A DNA stretch of 64,000 bases. Origin: Streptomyces canus (lineage in GTDB: Bacteria > Actinomycetota > Actinomycetes > Streptomycetales > Streptomycetaceae). The notes beneath the pieces were generated by a model. It ran no database searches and was not told the DNA's origin. It saw only the letters and a list, made by a program, of their open reading frames with translations. Below, piece by piece: positions 34,945-43,277 of the stretch (position 1 is the first letter of the stretch; the number at the start of each line of letters is the position of its first letter). The stretch spans positions 240,523-304,522 of the forward strand of contig NZ_KQ948664.1 of assembly GCF_001514145.1 (NCBI RefSeq), written 5' to 3'. A program made the translations under genes and the position numbers.

Positions 34945-35718
34945 GTGCGCGCCTCTCTGATCCAGATCGCCGTGGATGAGGACGAATCGGTCGAATCGCG
35001 TCGGCGTCGCGTGGCATCGCTGGTACGGGATCAGGCCGGTGCCGACCTCGTCGTGCTGCCGGAGCTGTGGACCACCGGGGCGTTCGCCTTCGAGGAGTTC
35101 GGGAGCGAGGCCGAGCCGCTGGAAGGGCCGACCCACGAGGTCATGGCGAAGGCCGCGAGCGACGCGGGCGTGTGGCTGCACGCGGGCTCGGTCCCCGAGC
35201 GGGCCCCTGACGGCACCCTCTACAACACCTCCCTCCTCTTCTCGCCCTCCGGTGAACTGGCCGCCTCCTACCGCAAGATCCACCGCTTCGGTTTCGACAA
35301 GGGCGAAGCCGTGCTGATGGGCCGGGGCGAGGACCTGGTGACGGTCCGTCTGCCGGAGACGACCGTCGGCGTCGCCACCTGTTACGACCTCCGTTTCCCC
35401 GAACTCTTCCGCGGTCTCGTCGACGCGGGCGCCGAGACCCTGGTGATCCCGGCGGGCTGGCCGGAGCGCCGCCGGGCGCACTGGACGCTGCTGGCCCGGG
35501 CGCGGGCGGTCGAGAACCAGGCGTTCGTGCTCGCTTGTGGAACGGCCGGGACGCACGCGCGAGTTCCACAGGCAGGTCACTCGATCGTGGTGGATCCGTG
35601 GGGCGAGGTCCTCGCGGAGGCGGGCGCCGACGAGGAGATCCTCACGGTGGAGTTCGACCCGGGAAAGGTGTCCGTGACCCGGGAGCAGTTCCCGGCCCTG
35701 AAGGACCGGGTGCTCTGA
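34945..35718 (+). CDS. carbon-nitrogen hydrolase (nitrilase superfamily)
   Basis: 257 residues with the Glu-Lys-Cys triad: E in VVLPELWTTGAF, K in YRKIHRFGFDKGEA and C in GVATCYDLRFPELFR. Members hydrolyse small amides such as omega-amides or deaminated glutathione; this short form resembles Nit2-like omega-amidases, but specificity cannot be fixed. GTG 34945 is taken because MRASLIQIAVDE fits family N-termini. It is divergent from the DinB-like gene and convergent with the LURP-like gene. Confidence 0.88.
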   Translation: MRASLIQIAVDEDESVESRRRRVASLVRDQAGADLVVLPELWTTGAFAFEEFGSEAEPLEGPTHEVMAKAASDAGVWLHAGSVPERAPDGTLYNTSLLFSPSGELAASYRKIHRFGFDKGEAVLMGRGEDLVTVRLPETTVGVATCYDLRFPELFRGLVDAGAETLVIPAGWPERRRAHWTLLARARAVENQAFVLACGTAGTHARVPQAGHSIVVDPWGEVLAEAGADEEILTVEFDPGKVSVTREQFPALKDRVL

Positions 35719-35730
35719 GACCTCAGCGGG

Positions 35731-36228
35731 TCAGTCGTCCTCCCGCTCCTTCTCGGCGAGGTGGATCACGCACACCGCCACCGCGATGAGCAGCGCCGGG
35801 TCCGCGTCGTCCCGCACGATGTCGACGCCGTAGGTCTCCCGCACGTGCAGCCACCTGCGTGAGACCACCGCGAGCAGCTCACCGTCGTACTCGACGGCGA
35901 ACTCCCGGTCGAGGATCTTGCCGCTGACGTCGAGTTCGGTACTGCCGTCGGCGAGGGCCACCCGGTAGTGGTTGCGCAGCAGCGACAGGCGTTTCCGCTT
36001 GATCGTCGCCAGCGGCTCGCCGTCCCGTTCGATCAGCATGGTGTCGCGCAGGGCGAACATCTTCTGGCGGATGTCGATCAAAACCCGCCCGTGGGTGTCC
36101 TTCAGCTCGAAGGTGTCCCTGAGGCGCATCGCCTTGCCGTCGACGAGGAACACCTTGTTGCCGTGGTCGTCCTCGATCCAGTAGTCGTCACCGAAGCCGA
36201 GGAGCCGGTCGCGTACGAGGAATCTCAT
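35731..36228 (-). CDS. LURP-one-related (tubby/scramblase-fold) protein
   Basis: 165 residues beginning MRFLVRDRLLGFGDDYWIEDDHGNKVFLVDGKAMRLRDTFELKD and continuing with repeated beta-strand phrases (RQKMFALRDTMLIERDGEPLATIKRK; REFAVEYDGELLAVVSRRWLHVRETYGVDI). This is the beta-barrel of the LURP1-related family; the C-terminal AVAVCVIHLAEKE helix is also typical. Function in bacteria is unknown. I chose ATG 36228 over the upstream start at 36261, which would read into pseudogene DNA. Confidence 0.8.
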   Translation of the reverse strand: MRFLVRDRLLGFGDDYWIEDDHGNKVFLVDGKAMRLRDTFELKDTHGRVLIDIRQKMFALRDTMLIERDGEPLATIKRKRLSLLRNHYRVALADGSTELDVSGKILDREFAVEYDGELLAVVSRRWLHVRETYGVDIVRDDADPALLIAVAVCVIHLAEKEREDD

Positions 36229-36239
36229 GTCGTTACCGC

Positions 36240-36540
36240 TTCCCCGGCGCCCGCTCCGCAACGCCGCCGGTAGGCCGACGGGCTGAGTCCCGTCGCGCGC
36301 GGCACGCGCGCGTGGAGGTTCGCGGCCGTCCCCGGGCCGCTCCTCGCGGCCCTCACGTCCAGCCGCGCTCGTCCGCGCGCTCGAGGATCCGGGCGGGCGC
36401 CACGGCCGCGCGCCCGCGAGGCCGGCGACGGTCAGCGGCTCCCCCGGTCGTTCCCGAGCCCACGCGGTCAGCGGGCCCAGCGACTCGTCCCGTACGTCGG
36501 GTACGGGTCACTCCACGCACGGCTGCTGCCGAGGCAGCGC
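36240..36540 (-). pseudogene. remnant of an AraC/GlxA-family regulator (C-terminal half)
   Basis: Reading minus strand, one frame gives PVPDVRDESLGPLTAWARERPGEPLTVAGLA (about 36410-36510), the usual linker and first HTH helix of GlxA-type AraC regulators, but an in-frame TGA precedes it. The second HTH end, RATGLSPSAYRRR (about 36250-36295), appears in another frame. Frames are shifted and the DNA-binding middle is scrambled, so the gene is dead. The upstream half is not recognisable. Confidence 0.55.
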
Positions 36541-36979
36541 CGGGTTCCGTCCAGGAGCCCGAGCCCGTCGCCGTCGAGGCGGCCCAGCCGGTCGCCGAGG
36601 TCACGCCCGAGCCGTCGTAGAACCGGAGCCCCAGCCCGTCGTAGAACCGGAGCCGCAGCCGACCGCCCGTCTCCGCGGTGGGCGGCGAGGACGAGCCCGC
36701 GGGACACCGTGTCCGCAACCCCGGTCGACGGGATGACCCGCGGAGGGGCCCCGGGATCCTGCGGGGCCACGTCCTCGACGTCCTCCGTGGACACCACGTC
36801 CCGCGAGCTGATCTGCACGACGATCCTCGACCCGTACCCGGCGAGCGGCCCGCGCCGGGAACAGTCGGTCCGGCCGGCGCGGTTGCATCGACGAGGGACC
36901 GGCGGCATCCGGTCCCCACCGTCGCGGTACGCCCGCCGCGCACTCGGACCAAGACGTGATTCCGCAGGAGGACTTCTTC
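36541..36979. other. 439-bp region without a convincing gene, with a 24-bp tandem duplication
   Basis: Several overlapping frames are open but none has a family match or ribosome site. CCGTCGTAGAACCGGAGCC occurs twice (36612-36630 and 36636-36654). The region may be further decay of the AraC-like gene. AGGAGG just before 36980 belongs to the next gene. Confidence 0.45.
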
Positions 36980-37813
36980 ATGACCGACCGGCCCTTGACG
37001 CTCATGGCAGTACACGCCCACCCCGACGACGAGGCCACCGGAACCGGAGGGGTCCTCGCGCGATATGCGGCGGAAGGCATCCGCACGGTGCTCGTGACCT
37101 GTACCGACGGCGGTTGCGGTGACGGGCCGGGGGGTGTCAAGCCAGGTGATCCCGGGCACGATCCGGCGGCGGTCGCCCTGCTGCGCCGCCAGGAACTCGA
37201 GGCGAGCTGTGACGTCCTGAAGATCAGCGATCTGGAGATGCTGGACTATGCCGACTCCGGGATGATGGGCTGGCCCAGCAACGACGCCCCCGGATCCTTC
37301 TGGCAGACCCCCGTGCAGGAAGGCGCGGCCCGACTCGCGGAACTCATGCGGCACTACCGACCTGATGTGGTCGTCACCTACGACGAGAACGGCTTCTACG
37401 GCCACCCCGACCACATCCAGGCCCACCGCATCACGATGGCGGCGCTGGAGATGACCGCGTTGACGCCGAAGGTGTACTGGACCACGATGCCCCGCTCGAT
37501 GATGCAGCGGTTCGGCGAGATCATGCGCGAGTTCCAGGAGGACATGCCGGAGCCGGACCCTGCCGAGACCGCCGCGCTGGCCGAGATCGGCCTCCCCGAC
37601 GACGAGATCACCACGTGGGTGGACACCACCGCGTTCAGCGGTCAGAAGTTCGACTCGCTGGCCGCGCACGCCAGCCAGGGCGAGAACATCTTCTTCCTCA
37701 GGATGGGCAAGGAGAGGTTCGGCGAGTTGATGGGCACGGAGACCTTCGTCCGTGTCCAGGACGCCACCGGAGCGGCCCTACCCGAGAACGACCTCTTCGC
37801 CGGCCTGCGCTGA
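36980..37813 (+). CDS. PIG-L/LmbE-family deacetylase (MshB/Mca-like)
   Basis: 277 residues with the zinc-binding motif AVHAHPDDEATGTGG near the N-terminus and the second ligand in ENGFYGHPDHIQAHRI. The family removes acetyl groups from GlcNAc-type substrates; actinobacterial members include MshB and the mycothiol-conjugate amidase Mca. The VLVTCTDGGCGDGPGG segment recalls Mca (VTCTGGERG), but assignment is not certain. AGGAGG 8 bp before ATG 36980 fixes the start. A strong terminator follows. Confidence 0.85.
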   Translation: MTDRPLTLMAVHAHPDDEATGTGGVLARYAAEGIRTVLVTCTDGGCGDGPGGVKPGDPGHDPAAVALLRRQELEASCDVLKISDLEMLDYADSGMMGWPSNDAPGSFWQTPVQEGAARLAELMRHYRPDVVVTYDENGFYGHPDHIQAHRITMAALEMTALTPKVYWTTMPRSMMQRFGEIMREFQEDMPEPDPAETAALAEIGLPDDEITTWVDTTAFSGQKFDSLAAHASQGENIFFLRMGKERFGELMGTETFVRVQDATGAALPENDLFAGLR

Positions 37814-37830
37814 TCCGCCCCGTCCGTAAG

Positions 37831-37863
37831 GAAGGGCGGGCCCGCTTCCCGGGCCCGCCCTTC
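37831..37863. terminator. terminator between the PIG-L gene and the small membrane peptide gene
   Basis: GAAGGGCGGGCCCG pairs with CGGGCCCGCCCTTC (14 bp, perfect) between convergent genes at 37813 and 37887. Confidence 0.8.
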
Positions 37864-37886
37864 CCGCTCCGCCTTCAGGCGTGCGG

Positions 37887-38045
37887 TCACCGCCTCCGCG
37901 GAACCAGCTTGAACAGCGCGACCCCCGCCGCCACCAGCGTCGTGGCGGTCACCACCATCGCCATGCTGTTCAGCCACAGCCCGGTCGCCGCGAGCGTGGC
38001 ACCGCCGGCCCCGGTCGTTCCCGCGCCGATCACTCTTCCGTACAT
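37887..38045 (-). CDS. 52-residue hydrophobic membrane peptide
   Basis: MYGRVIGAGTTGAGGATLAATGLWLN then SMAMVVTATTLVAAGVALFKLVPRRR: two short hydrophobic segments and a basic C-terminus. AAGGAG lies 8 bp before ATG 38045, a good ribosome site. It follows the glycosyltransferase gene on the same strand (28-bp gap) and may be its partner. Similar small peptides occur widely in Streptomyces, from memory; no function is known. Confidence 0.65.
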   Translation of the reverse strand: MYGRVIGAGTTGAGGATLAATGLWLNSMAMVVTATTLVAAGVALFKLVPRRR

Positions 38046-38073
38046 GATGTTTCTCCTTCGAGGGGCGTGAGGG

Positions 38074-39270
38074 TCACGTGGCCACCCACTTCTCCTCGCT
38101 GCGGCGCAACAGGCCCCACAGCGAGGAGAAGTAGACGGCGTGCTGAAAAAGGTCGTAGAGCATCTCGGGGATCATCAGCGCCGCCACCAGCACGGCACGC
38201 GGCCCGGCCCGGCGCACGGAGACCGTCTTCTCGACCACGAAGACGAGCCCGATCGCGGTCCAGAAGGGCGAGAAGCCGGGCCAGCCGTACAGCGCGCTGT
38301 ACGTGACCATGTAGGTCAGATAGACCAGGAAGGACAGCGCGCCGAACCCCATGAGGAACTGCTGCAGGAAGTAGCGGGCAGTGACACGTGTCCAGCCGTA
38401 GTCGCGCAGGTTCTCCAGAGCCCCGCGCTGCCACCGCAGCCGTTGGTGCCACAGCTTGCCCAGGGTGGGCATGACCTCGGTGGTGACCGCGCAGCCGGCC
38501 GGGGACATGGTCCGGTAACCGAGGGTCTTGACCGCCTTGGTCATCTCATCGTCCTCGGTGAGCGAGGCGAGGCTGTAGTAGGCGTGGCCGCCGCCGAGCA
38601 CTCCGTCGCGGCGGGCGACGCGCACCTCGCGCAGAACGCGGGCGCGGAACATGGTGCCGGTGCCGGTGAGCACCTGGGCCTTGCCGCCGGAGCGTTCCAG
38701 TTCCCAGGCGTAGCGGTGGAACTCCATACGCTGGAGGAGGCCGAGCAGACCGCCGCCGCCCTCGCCGTAGAAGACCCCGCCGACGGCACCGACCTTGCGG
38801 TTGAAGGTGCCGATGGCGGTCTCGCTGAACGACGGGTCGAGGACGGTGTCGGCGTCCTGAACCAACAGCAGGTCGCGGTCCTCGAGATGGGGCAGCACCC
38901 AGGCGATGGCCTGGTTGAGGGCGCCGGCCTTCTTGTGCGTGTTGCCGTGGGTGGCGAAGACCTGGGCGCCGTGCGCGACGGCGATCTCGGCGGTGGCGTC
39001 GGTGCAGTTGTCGGCGACCACGACGATCAGGTCGGGACGCCGGGTCTGCCGCCACAGGCCCTGGATCGCGTCGGCGATGCGGTCCTGCTCGTTGTGGGCC
39101 GGTATCAGCGCCACCAGGCGCTGCGGGCCGTCGAATTCGTCGGGTGCGGCGTGCGCGCGGCGAGCGGCATGCCGGTGGGGGCGCGGAGATCTCGGATCAG
39201 GCGCCCCGACTGTCGTCGTGGGGTGGAGCACGGGGAGCCCCCGGGTGTGCTGGTGGTTCACGCCCGGCAC
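38074..39270 (-). CDS. membrane-bound family 2 glycosyltransferase (poly-GlcNAc/cellulose-synthase-like)
   Basis: 398 residues. The catalytic GT-A domain has VALIPAHNEQDRIADAIQGL, VVVADNCTDATAEIA, the substrate DxD QDADTVLD, acceptor-site TEDDE and QRLRWQRG, the processive Q(R/Q)xRW motif. Three or four C-terminal helices (FLQQFLMGFGALSFLVYLTYMVTYSALYG, WTAIGLVFVVEKTV, VLVAALMIPEMLYDLF) could form a channel. There is no N-terminal membrane helix, unlike BcsA. It probably polymerises a surface glycan. GTG 39270 or GTG 39261 is the start; GGGGGG upstream favours 39270. Confidence 0.85.
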   Translation of the reverse strand: MPGVNHQHTRGLPVLHPTTTVGAPDPRSPRPHRHAARRAHAAPDEFDGPQRLVALIPAHNEQDRIADAIQGLWRQTRRPDLIVVVADNCTDATAEIAVAHGAQVFATHGNTHKKAGALNQAIAWVLPHLEDRDLLLVQDADTVLDPSFSETAIGTFNRKVGAVGGVFYGEGGGGLLGLLQRMEFHRYAWELERSGGKAQVLTGTGTMFRARVLREVRVARRDGVLGGGHAYYSLASLTEDDEMTKAVKTLGYRTMSPAGCAVTTEVMPTLGKLWHQRLRWQRGALENLRDYGWTRVTARYFLQQFLMGFGALSFLVYLTYMVTYSALYGWPGFSPFWTAIGLVFVVEKTVSVRRAGPRAVLVAALMIPEMLYDLFQHAVYFSSLWGLLRRSEEKWVAT

Positions 39271-39376
39271 TGCTGACCCCCCGGGCTCTCAAGGATCCCG
39301 AGTCTTCACGACTTTCACACAAACGCACAAGTCAACCCAGATCACAGATTGCTCAAGGTTGTCCTATGAATCCGAC

Positions 39377-39628
39377 TTAAACGCCGTATCCGTCGGAGTA
39401 TCCGTCCCGTCGTACATGCCGCTCCTCCTCGACGACCGTCGGCGCGGTGGGCGGTACCACCACACGCCGCCGCCGGGCGATGCTGCTGAACGTCGTCACG
39501 CCGATCAGTCCCACGATCATCAGGATCACACCGACCAGGTCGAGGTTGACCCCCTGCATGTGCCAGTCGGTGGCGAACGTGAGGATTGCTCCCACGGCGA
39601 TGAGAATGATGCACCCGCCGAGGCCCAT
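39377..39628 (-). CDS. DUF6458-like small membrane protein
   Basis: 83 residues with two membrane helices (GGCIILIAVGAILTFATDW and LDLVGVILMIVGLIGVTTFSSI), a basic stop (ARRRR) and a polar tail with tyrosines (RRDGYSDGYGV). The layout fits DUF6458. Nothing is known of its task. It stands alone between the glycosyltransferase and aminopeptidase genes. Confidence 0.75.
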   Translation of the reverse strand: MGLGGCIILIAVGAILTFATDWHMQGVNLDLVGVILMIVGLIGVTTFSSIARRRRVVVPPTAPTVVEEERHVRRDGYSDGYGV

Positions 39629-39694
39629 GAGTCGCCTCCCTGTCCGGTCCGGTCGTTCCGGCCCGAACCTGCGGGTACCCCCACTTCCCGCGAA

Positions 39695-41014
39695 CTACCC
39701 CTCCAGGAACGCCACCAGAGCGTTCGCCAGCAGATGCGGGTCGTCCGCGCCGCACAACTCCCGGACGCTGTGCATCGACAGGATCGCCACGCCGATGTCC
39801 ACGGTCTTGATGCCGTGCCGGGCCGCGGTGATCGGGCCGATGGTCGTGCCGCAGGGCATGGAGTTGTTGGAGACGAAGGACTGGAAGGGCACGCCGGCCT
39901 TCTCACAGGCGGCGGCCCACACGGCCCGGCCCGAACCGTCCGTGGCGTAGCGGTTGTTGACGTTGACCTTGAGGATCGGGCCGCCGTTGACACGCGGGTG
40001 GTGCGTCGGGTCGTGCCGCTCCGCGTAGTTGGGGTGCACGGCGTGCCCGGTGTCGGAGGACAGACAGATCGTCCCCGCGAACGCCCGCGCCCGGTCCTCG
40101 TACGACCCGCCGCGCGCGAACACCGAGCGCTCCAGGATCCCGCCGAGCAGCGGCCCGTCGGCGCCCGTGTCCGACTGCGAACCGTTCTCCTCGTGGTCGA
40201 AGGCGGCGAGGACGGGGATGTACGGCAGCTCCGAGCCGCCGGCCACCGCGGTCAGGGCGGCCACCCCGGCGTGCACGGACAGCAGGTTGTCCATGCGCGG
40301 GCCCGCCACCAGCTCCTTGTCCCGGCCCAGATAGGCGGGCGCCTCCACGGAGTGCGTCATCAGGTCCCAGCCGGTCACCTGACCCGCGCCGAGCCCCGAC
40401 TCCTCCTCCAGGAAGGCGATCAGGTCACCGTCGCGCACGTCGTTGCCGAGGCCCCAGATGGGCTGCAGATGCCGCTGCTTGTCGAGCTTGAGTCCCTCCG
40501 CCGACACCGCGCGGTCCAGGTGGATCGCCAGCTGCGGCACTCGGAGCAGCGGCCGGTCCACGTTCACCAGCCGCGTCGAACCGTCCCGCAGGGTCAGCCG
40601 GCCGGCCAGCCCCAGGTCGCGGTCCAGCCAGGAGTTCATCAGCGGCCCGCCGTAGATCTCCACGGCGACCTGGCGCCAGCCGTGCGCCCCGGTGTCGGGA
40701 AGCGGCTTGACCCGCAGGTTCGGGGAGTCGGTGTGCGCGCCGACGATGCGGTACGGCGTGTGGGGCGCCGCGCCCTCGGGGACGTACCAGGCGATGATCG
40801 CGCCGCCGCGCAGCACGTACTTGCCGCCGCTCCCCGAGGCGGAGGCCCCCGCGGTCTCCGCGTCCCAGGCGTCCGTCTCCGACACCTGGCGGAAGCCGGC
40901 CTTCTCCAGCCGCTCGGCGGCGTTCGCCACCGCGTGGTACGGCGTGGGGCTCGCCGCCAGGAAGGTCATGAGGTCGTCGGTGTGGCCGCGGTCGAGGCGG
41001 TGGGGTGCGCTCAT
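39695..41014 (-). CDS. M18-family aspartyl aminopeptidase
   Basis: 439 residues. A zinc aminopeptidase of the M18 type, which forms dodecameric shells and removes N-terminal Asp/Glu. Metal and active-site segments: RIVGAHTDSPNLRVKP, GPRMDNLLSVHAG, AAFDHEENGSQSDTGADGPLL, SSDTGHAVHPNYAERHDPTHHPRVNGG and SNNSMPCGTTIGPITAARHGI. Length is normal. ATG 41014 (MSAPHRLDRGHTDDLMTFLAASPTPYHAV) is the family start; the frame open to 41776 overlaps the ABC permease region and is a shadow. Confidence 0.93.
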   Translation of the reverse strand: MSAPHRLDRGHTDDLMTFLAASPTPYHAVANAAERLEKAGFRQVSETDAWDAETAGASASGSGGKYVLRGGAIIAWYVPEGAAPHTPYRIVGAHTDSPNLRVKPLPDTGAHGWRQVAVEIYGGPLMNSWLDRDLGLAGRLTLRDGSTRLVNVDRPLLRVPQLAIHLDRAVSAEGLKLDKQRHLQPIWGLGNDVRDGDLIAFLEEESGLGAGQVTGWDLMTHSVEAPAYLGRDKELVAGPRMDNLLSVHAGVAALTAVAGGSELPYIPVLAAFDHEENGSQSDTGADGPLLGGILERSVFARGGSYEDRARAFAGTICLSSDTGHAVHPNYAERHDPTHHPRVNGGPILKVNVNNRYATDGSGRAVWAAACEKAGVPFQSFVSNNSMPCGTTIGPITAARHGIKTVDIGVAILSMHSVRELCGADDPHLLANALVAFLEG

Positions 41015-41223
41015 GGCAGCCACCCTAAGGTGCCGTGCAGCCCTGTCGAGCCGCGGTTCCGTGAAGGAACGCGGTGCCGCGGAGGTGGACTTGATCGGGA
41101 AGCGGCGGCCGGGAGGTGTATGCCGTTTTCGCGGACGGGACCGCCCGACCGGGCGCGGCCGGGCACCCGGCACCGCCCCGAGACCTTCCGCGGTGGTCCC
41201 GGGGCCGCGGCGGCGAAGCGGCG

Positions 41224-42498
41224 TCAGCGGCGCAGTGCCTCCGCCGGCTGGATGCGGGCGGCGCGCCAGGCCGGGTAGAGGCCTGCCAGGAGTCCCGTGG
41301 CCAGGCCGACGGCCGGGGCGGCGGCGAGGGTGACCGGGTGGACGACCGGGGTCCAGTCCCGTACCACCGCCACCGCGACCACCGTGATCACACCGACGCT
41401 GGTGCCGACCAGGCCGCCCAGCGCGCCCAGCGTGCCCGACTCCGTGAGGAACTGGAGCGTGATGTGGCGGCTGCGCGCGCCCAGCGCACGGCGCAGACCG
41501 ATCTCTCCCGTGCGCTCCAGCACGGCCACCAGAGTCGTGTTGGCGATGCCCACGGCGCCGATGACCAGGCAGATCGCGGCCAGCAGCAGGAAGAGCTGGC
41601 CCAGGTCGGAGGTGACCGACGAGCGCAGGGACCTCGGGTCGGGCGGCGGGGTGGCCTTGAGGTACTCGGGGTGGTCCGGCCGCAGCGCGGTCGGTGCCTC
41701 GCGGGCCACCTGGGCGGCCGCCCCCGTACTGGTGGCCACGAGCATCTTGGCGCCACCCTCCTCGGGCACACCCCACAGCCGCTCCGCCGTGCTGCTCGGT
41801 ACGACCACACTCATGAGGAGGTCGGCCTTGCGCTGCACGTCGTCGATGACGCCGATCACCGCGAACGGCTCACCGTCGATGAAGACGGCCGGCCGTGTCT
41901 CCAGTGTGGTGATGCCCAGCCGGGCGGCCGTTCCGGAGCCGAGGAGTGCCACCCGGGCCGAGGTGTCCTGCTGGAAGTCGTCGTACAGCCGCCCCTGCGC
42001 GAGCGTGGGCAGCGCGGCCTGGAGCGTTCCGGGCGAGGCGGCCAGGATCTGGGCCCGCTCGCCGGTGGCGTCACCGAGCGGGGACGCGCGGACCGTGTCG
42101 GTCCCGGTGAGCCGCACCTGCCAGTAGACACCCGCGTGCTGGACGCCGTTCAACGCCTCGATCCGGTCGTCGGCGTCGTCGGGAAAGGCGTAACCGGCGA
42201 ACTCGTTCTGCTGACGGCCCACGTCCTCGACGGTCACCTCGGTCGCGCTGAGCAGGTCGAAGCGCGAGTCGATCTGCGAGGAGGTGGTGGCCGTCAGACC
42301 GAGTACGGCGACGAAGGTGCCGACACCCAGGACGGTGCCCAGTCCGGTGAGCGCGGAGCGCGCGGGCCGTTGCAGCATCCCGGCGAGGGACTCGCCGAAC
42401 AGGTCGCGGGGGGAGAAGGAGGAGAACGCGGACAGCGAGGGCTCGTGGGAGTGCCGACGGCTTCGCAGCCGGGGCAGTCGTCTTCGCCTGTCGGTCAC
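41224..42498 (-). CDS. MacB/FtsX-type ABC permease
   Basis: 424 residues: helix 1 near LTGLGTVLGVGTFVAVLGL, a large extracytoplasmic MacB-PCD domain, and three C-terminal helices (LFLLLAAICLVIGAVGIANTTLVAVLERTGEIGLRRALGARSRHI; LGALGGLVGTSVGVITVVAVAVV; AAPAVGLATGLLAGLYPAWRAARIQPAEALRR), the usual FtsX ending. GTG 42498 overlaps the ATPase stop. With the ATPase and adaptor upstream it forms a mechanotransmission-type exporter complex. Confidence 0.92.
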   Translation of the reverse strand: MTDRRRRLPRLRSRRHSHEPSLSAFSSFSPRDLFGESLAGMLQRPARSALTGLGTVLGVGTFVAVLGLTATTSSQIDSRFDLLSATEVTVEDVGRQQNEFAGYAFPDDADDRIEALNGVQHAGVYWQVRLTGTDTVRASPLGDATGERAQILAASPGTLQAALPTLAQGRLYDDFQQDTSARVALLGSGTAARLGITTLETRPAVFIDGEPFAVIGVIDDVQRKADLLMSVVVPSSTAERLWGVPEEGGAKMLVATSTGAAAQVAREAPTALRPDHPEYLKATPPPDPRSLRSSVTSDLGQLFLLLAAICLVIGAVGIANTTLVAVLERTGEIGLRRALGARSRHITLQFLTESGTLGALGGLVGTSVGVITVVAVAVVRDWTPVVHPVTLAAAPAVGLATGLLAGLYPAWRAARIQPAEALRR

Positions 42499-43277
42499 TC
42501 GGCGACTCCCTGCGGCAACAGGGCCCGCCGGGGGCCTCGGCCGGGCTGCTCCGCGAGGACGCCGTCCCGGATGGCGACGGTGCGTTCCCCGTGGGCGGCG
42601 ACGGCCGGGTCGTGGGTGATGACGAGTACGGTCATGCCCTCGGCGTGCAGCTCGTCGAGCAGCGCCAGGACGCTCTCGGCCGTCGCCGTGTCCAGGTTGC
42701 CCGTCGGTTCGTCGCACAGCAGCAGTGAGGGCCTGGCCACCAGAGCGCGCGCGATCGCCACCCGTTGCCGTTCACCCCCGGACAGCCGCGTCGGAACCGC
42801 GTCGATCCGGTGGCCGAGCCCGACCCGGGTCAGGGCGGCACGTGCGCGTGCCGTGCGGTCGGCGCGGCCGGAGCGGTTGTAGACCATGGCGAGGGTGACG
42901 TTCTCGAGCGCGCTGCGGTGCGGCATGAGGTGGAACGACTGGAACACGAACCCGATGTGCCGCCCGCGCAGCGCGGCGCGGGCCGCCTCGCCCGCGCCGG
43001 CGACATCGATCCCGTCCAGGAGGTACGAGCCTTCGGTCGGGGCGTCGAGCAGCCCCGCCACGTTGAGAAACGTGGACTTGCCCGACCCGGAGGGCCCGAT
43101 CACGGTGACGAACTCGCCCCGCCGCACGATCAGGTCGCACGGACGCAGCGCGGTGACGGGCGGCGGGCCGGGGTAGGTCAGCCCGACCCCGCGGAACTCC
43201 ATGACCGGGACCTCGGGCCCCGGCCCGGGCACGGGCGCCTGCGGCGAGCCGCGGCGGGTGTGGGCGCGCAGCCTCAT
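42495..43277 (-). CDS. MacB/LolD-type ABC ATPase
   Basis: 260 residues: Walker A GPSGSGKST, Q-loop FVFQSFHLMPHRSALENV, signature LSGGERQRVAIARAL, Walker B LLLCDEPTGNLD, H-switch VLVITHD. The N-terminal 25 residues are basic and Pro-rich. ATG 43277 overlaps the adaptor stop (ATGA), and its stop overlaps the permease GTG. Confidence 0.93.
   Translation of the reverse strand: MRLRAHTRRGSPQAPVPGPGPEVPVMEFRGVGLTYPGPPPVTALRPCDLIVRRGEFVTVIGPSGSGKSTFLNVAGLLDAPTEGSYLLDGIDVAGAGEAARAALRGRHIGFVFQSFHLMPHRSALENVTLAMVYNRSGRADRTARARAALTRVGLGHRIDAVPTRLSGGERQRVAIARALVARPSLLLCDEPTGNLDTATAESVLALLDELHAEGMTVLVITHDPAVAAHGERTVAIRDGVLAEQPGRGPRRALLPQGVAE

Noticed and set aside
36612..36654. Two-copy repeat as a CRISPR array
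   Set aside because: Only two units with a 5-bp gap, no cas genes, no spacer structure.
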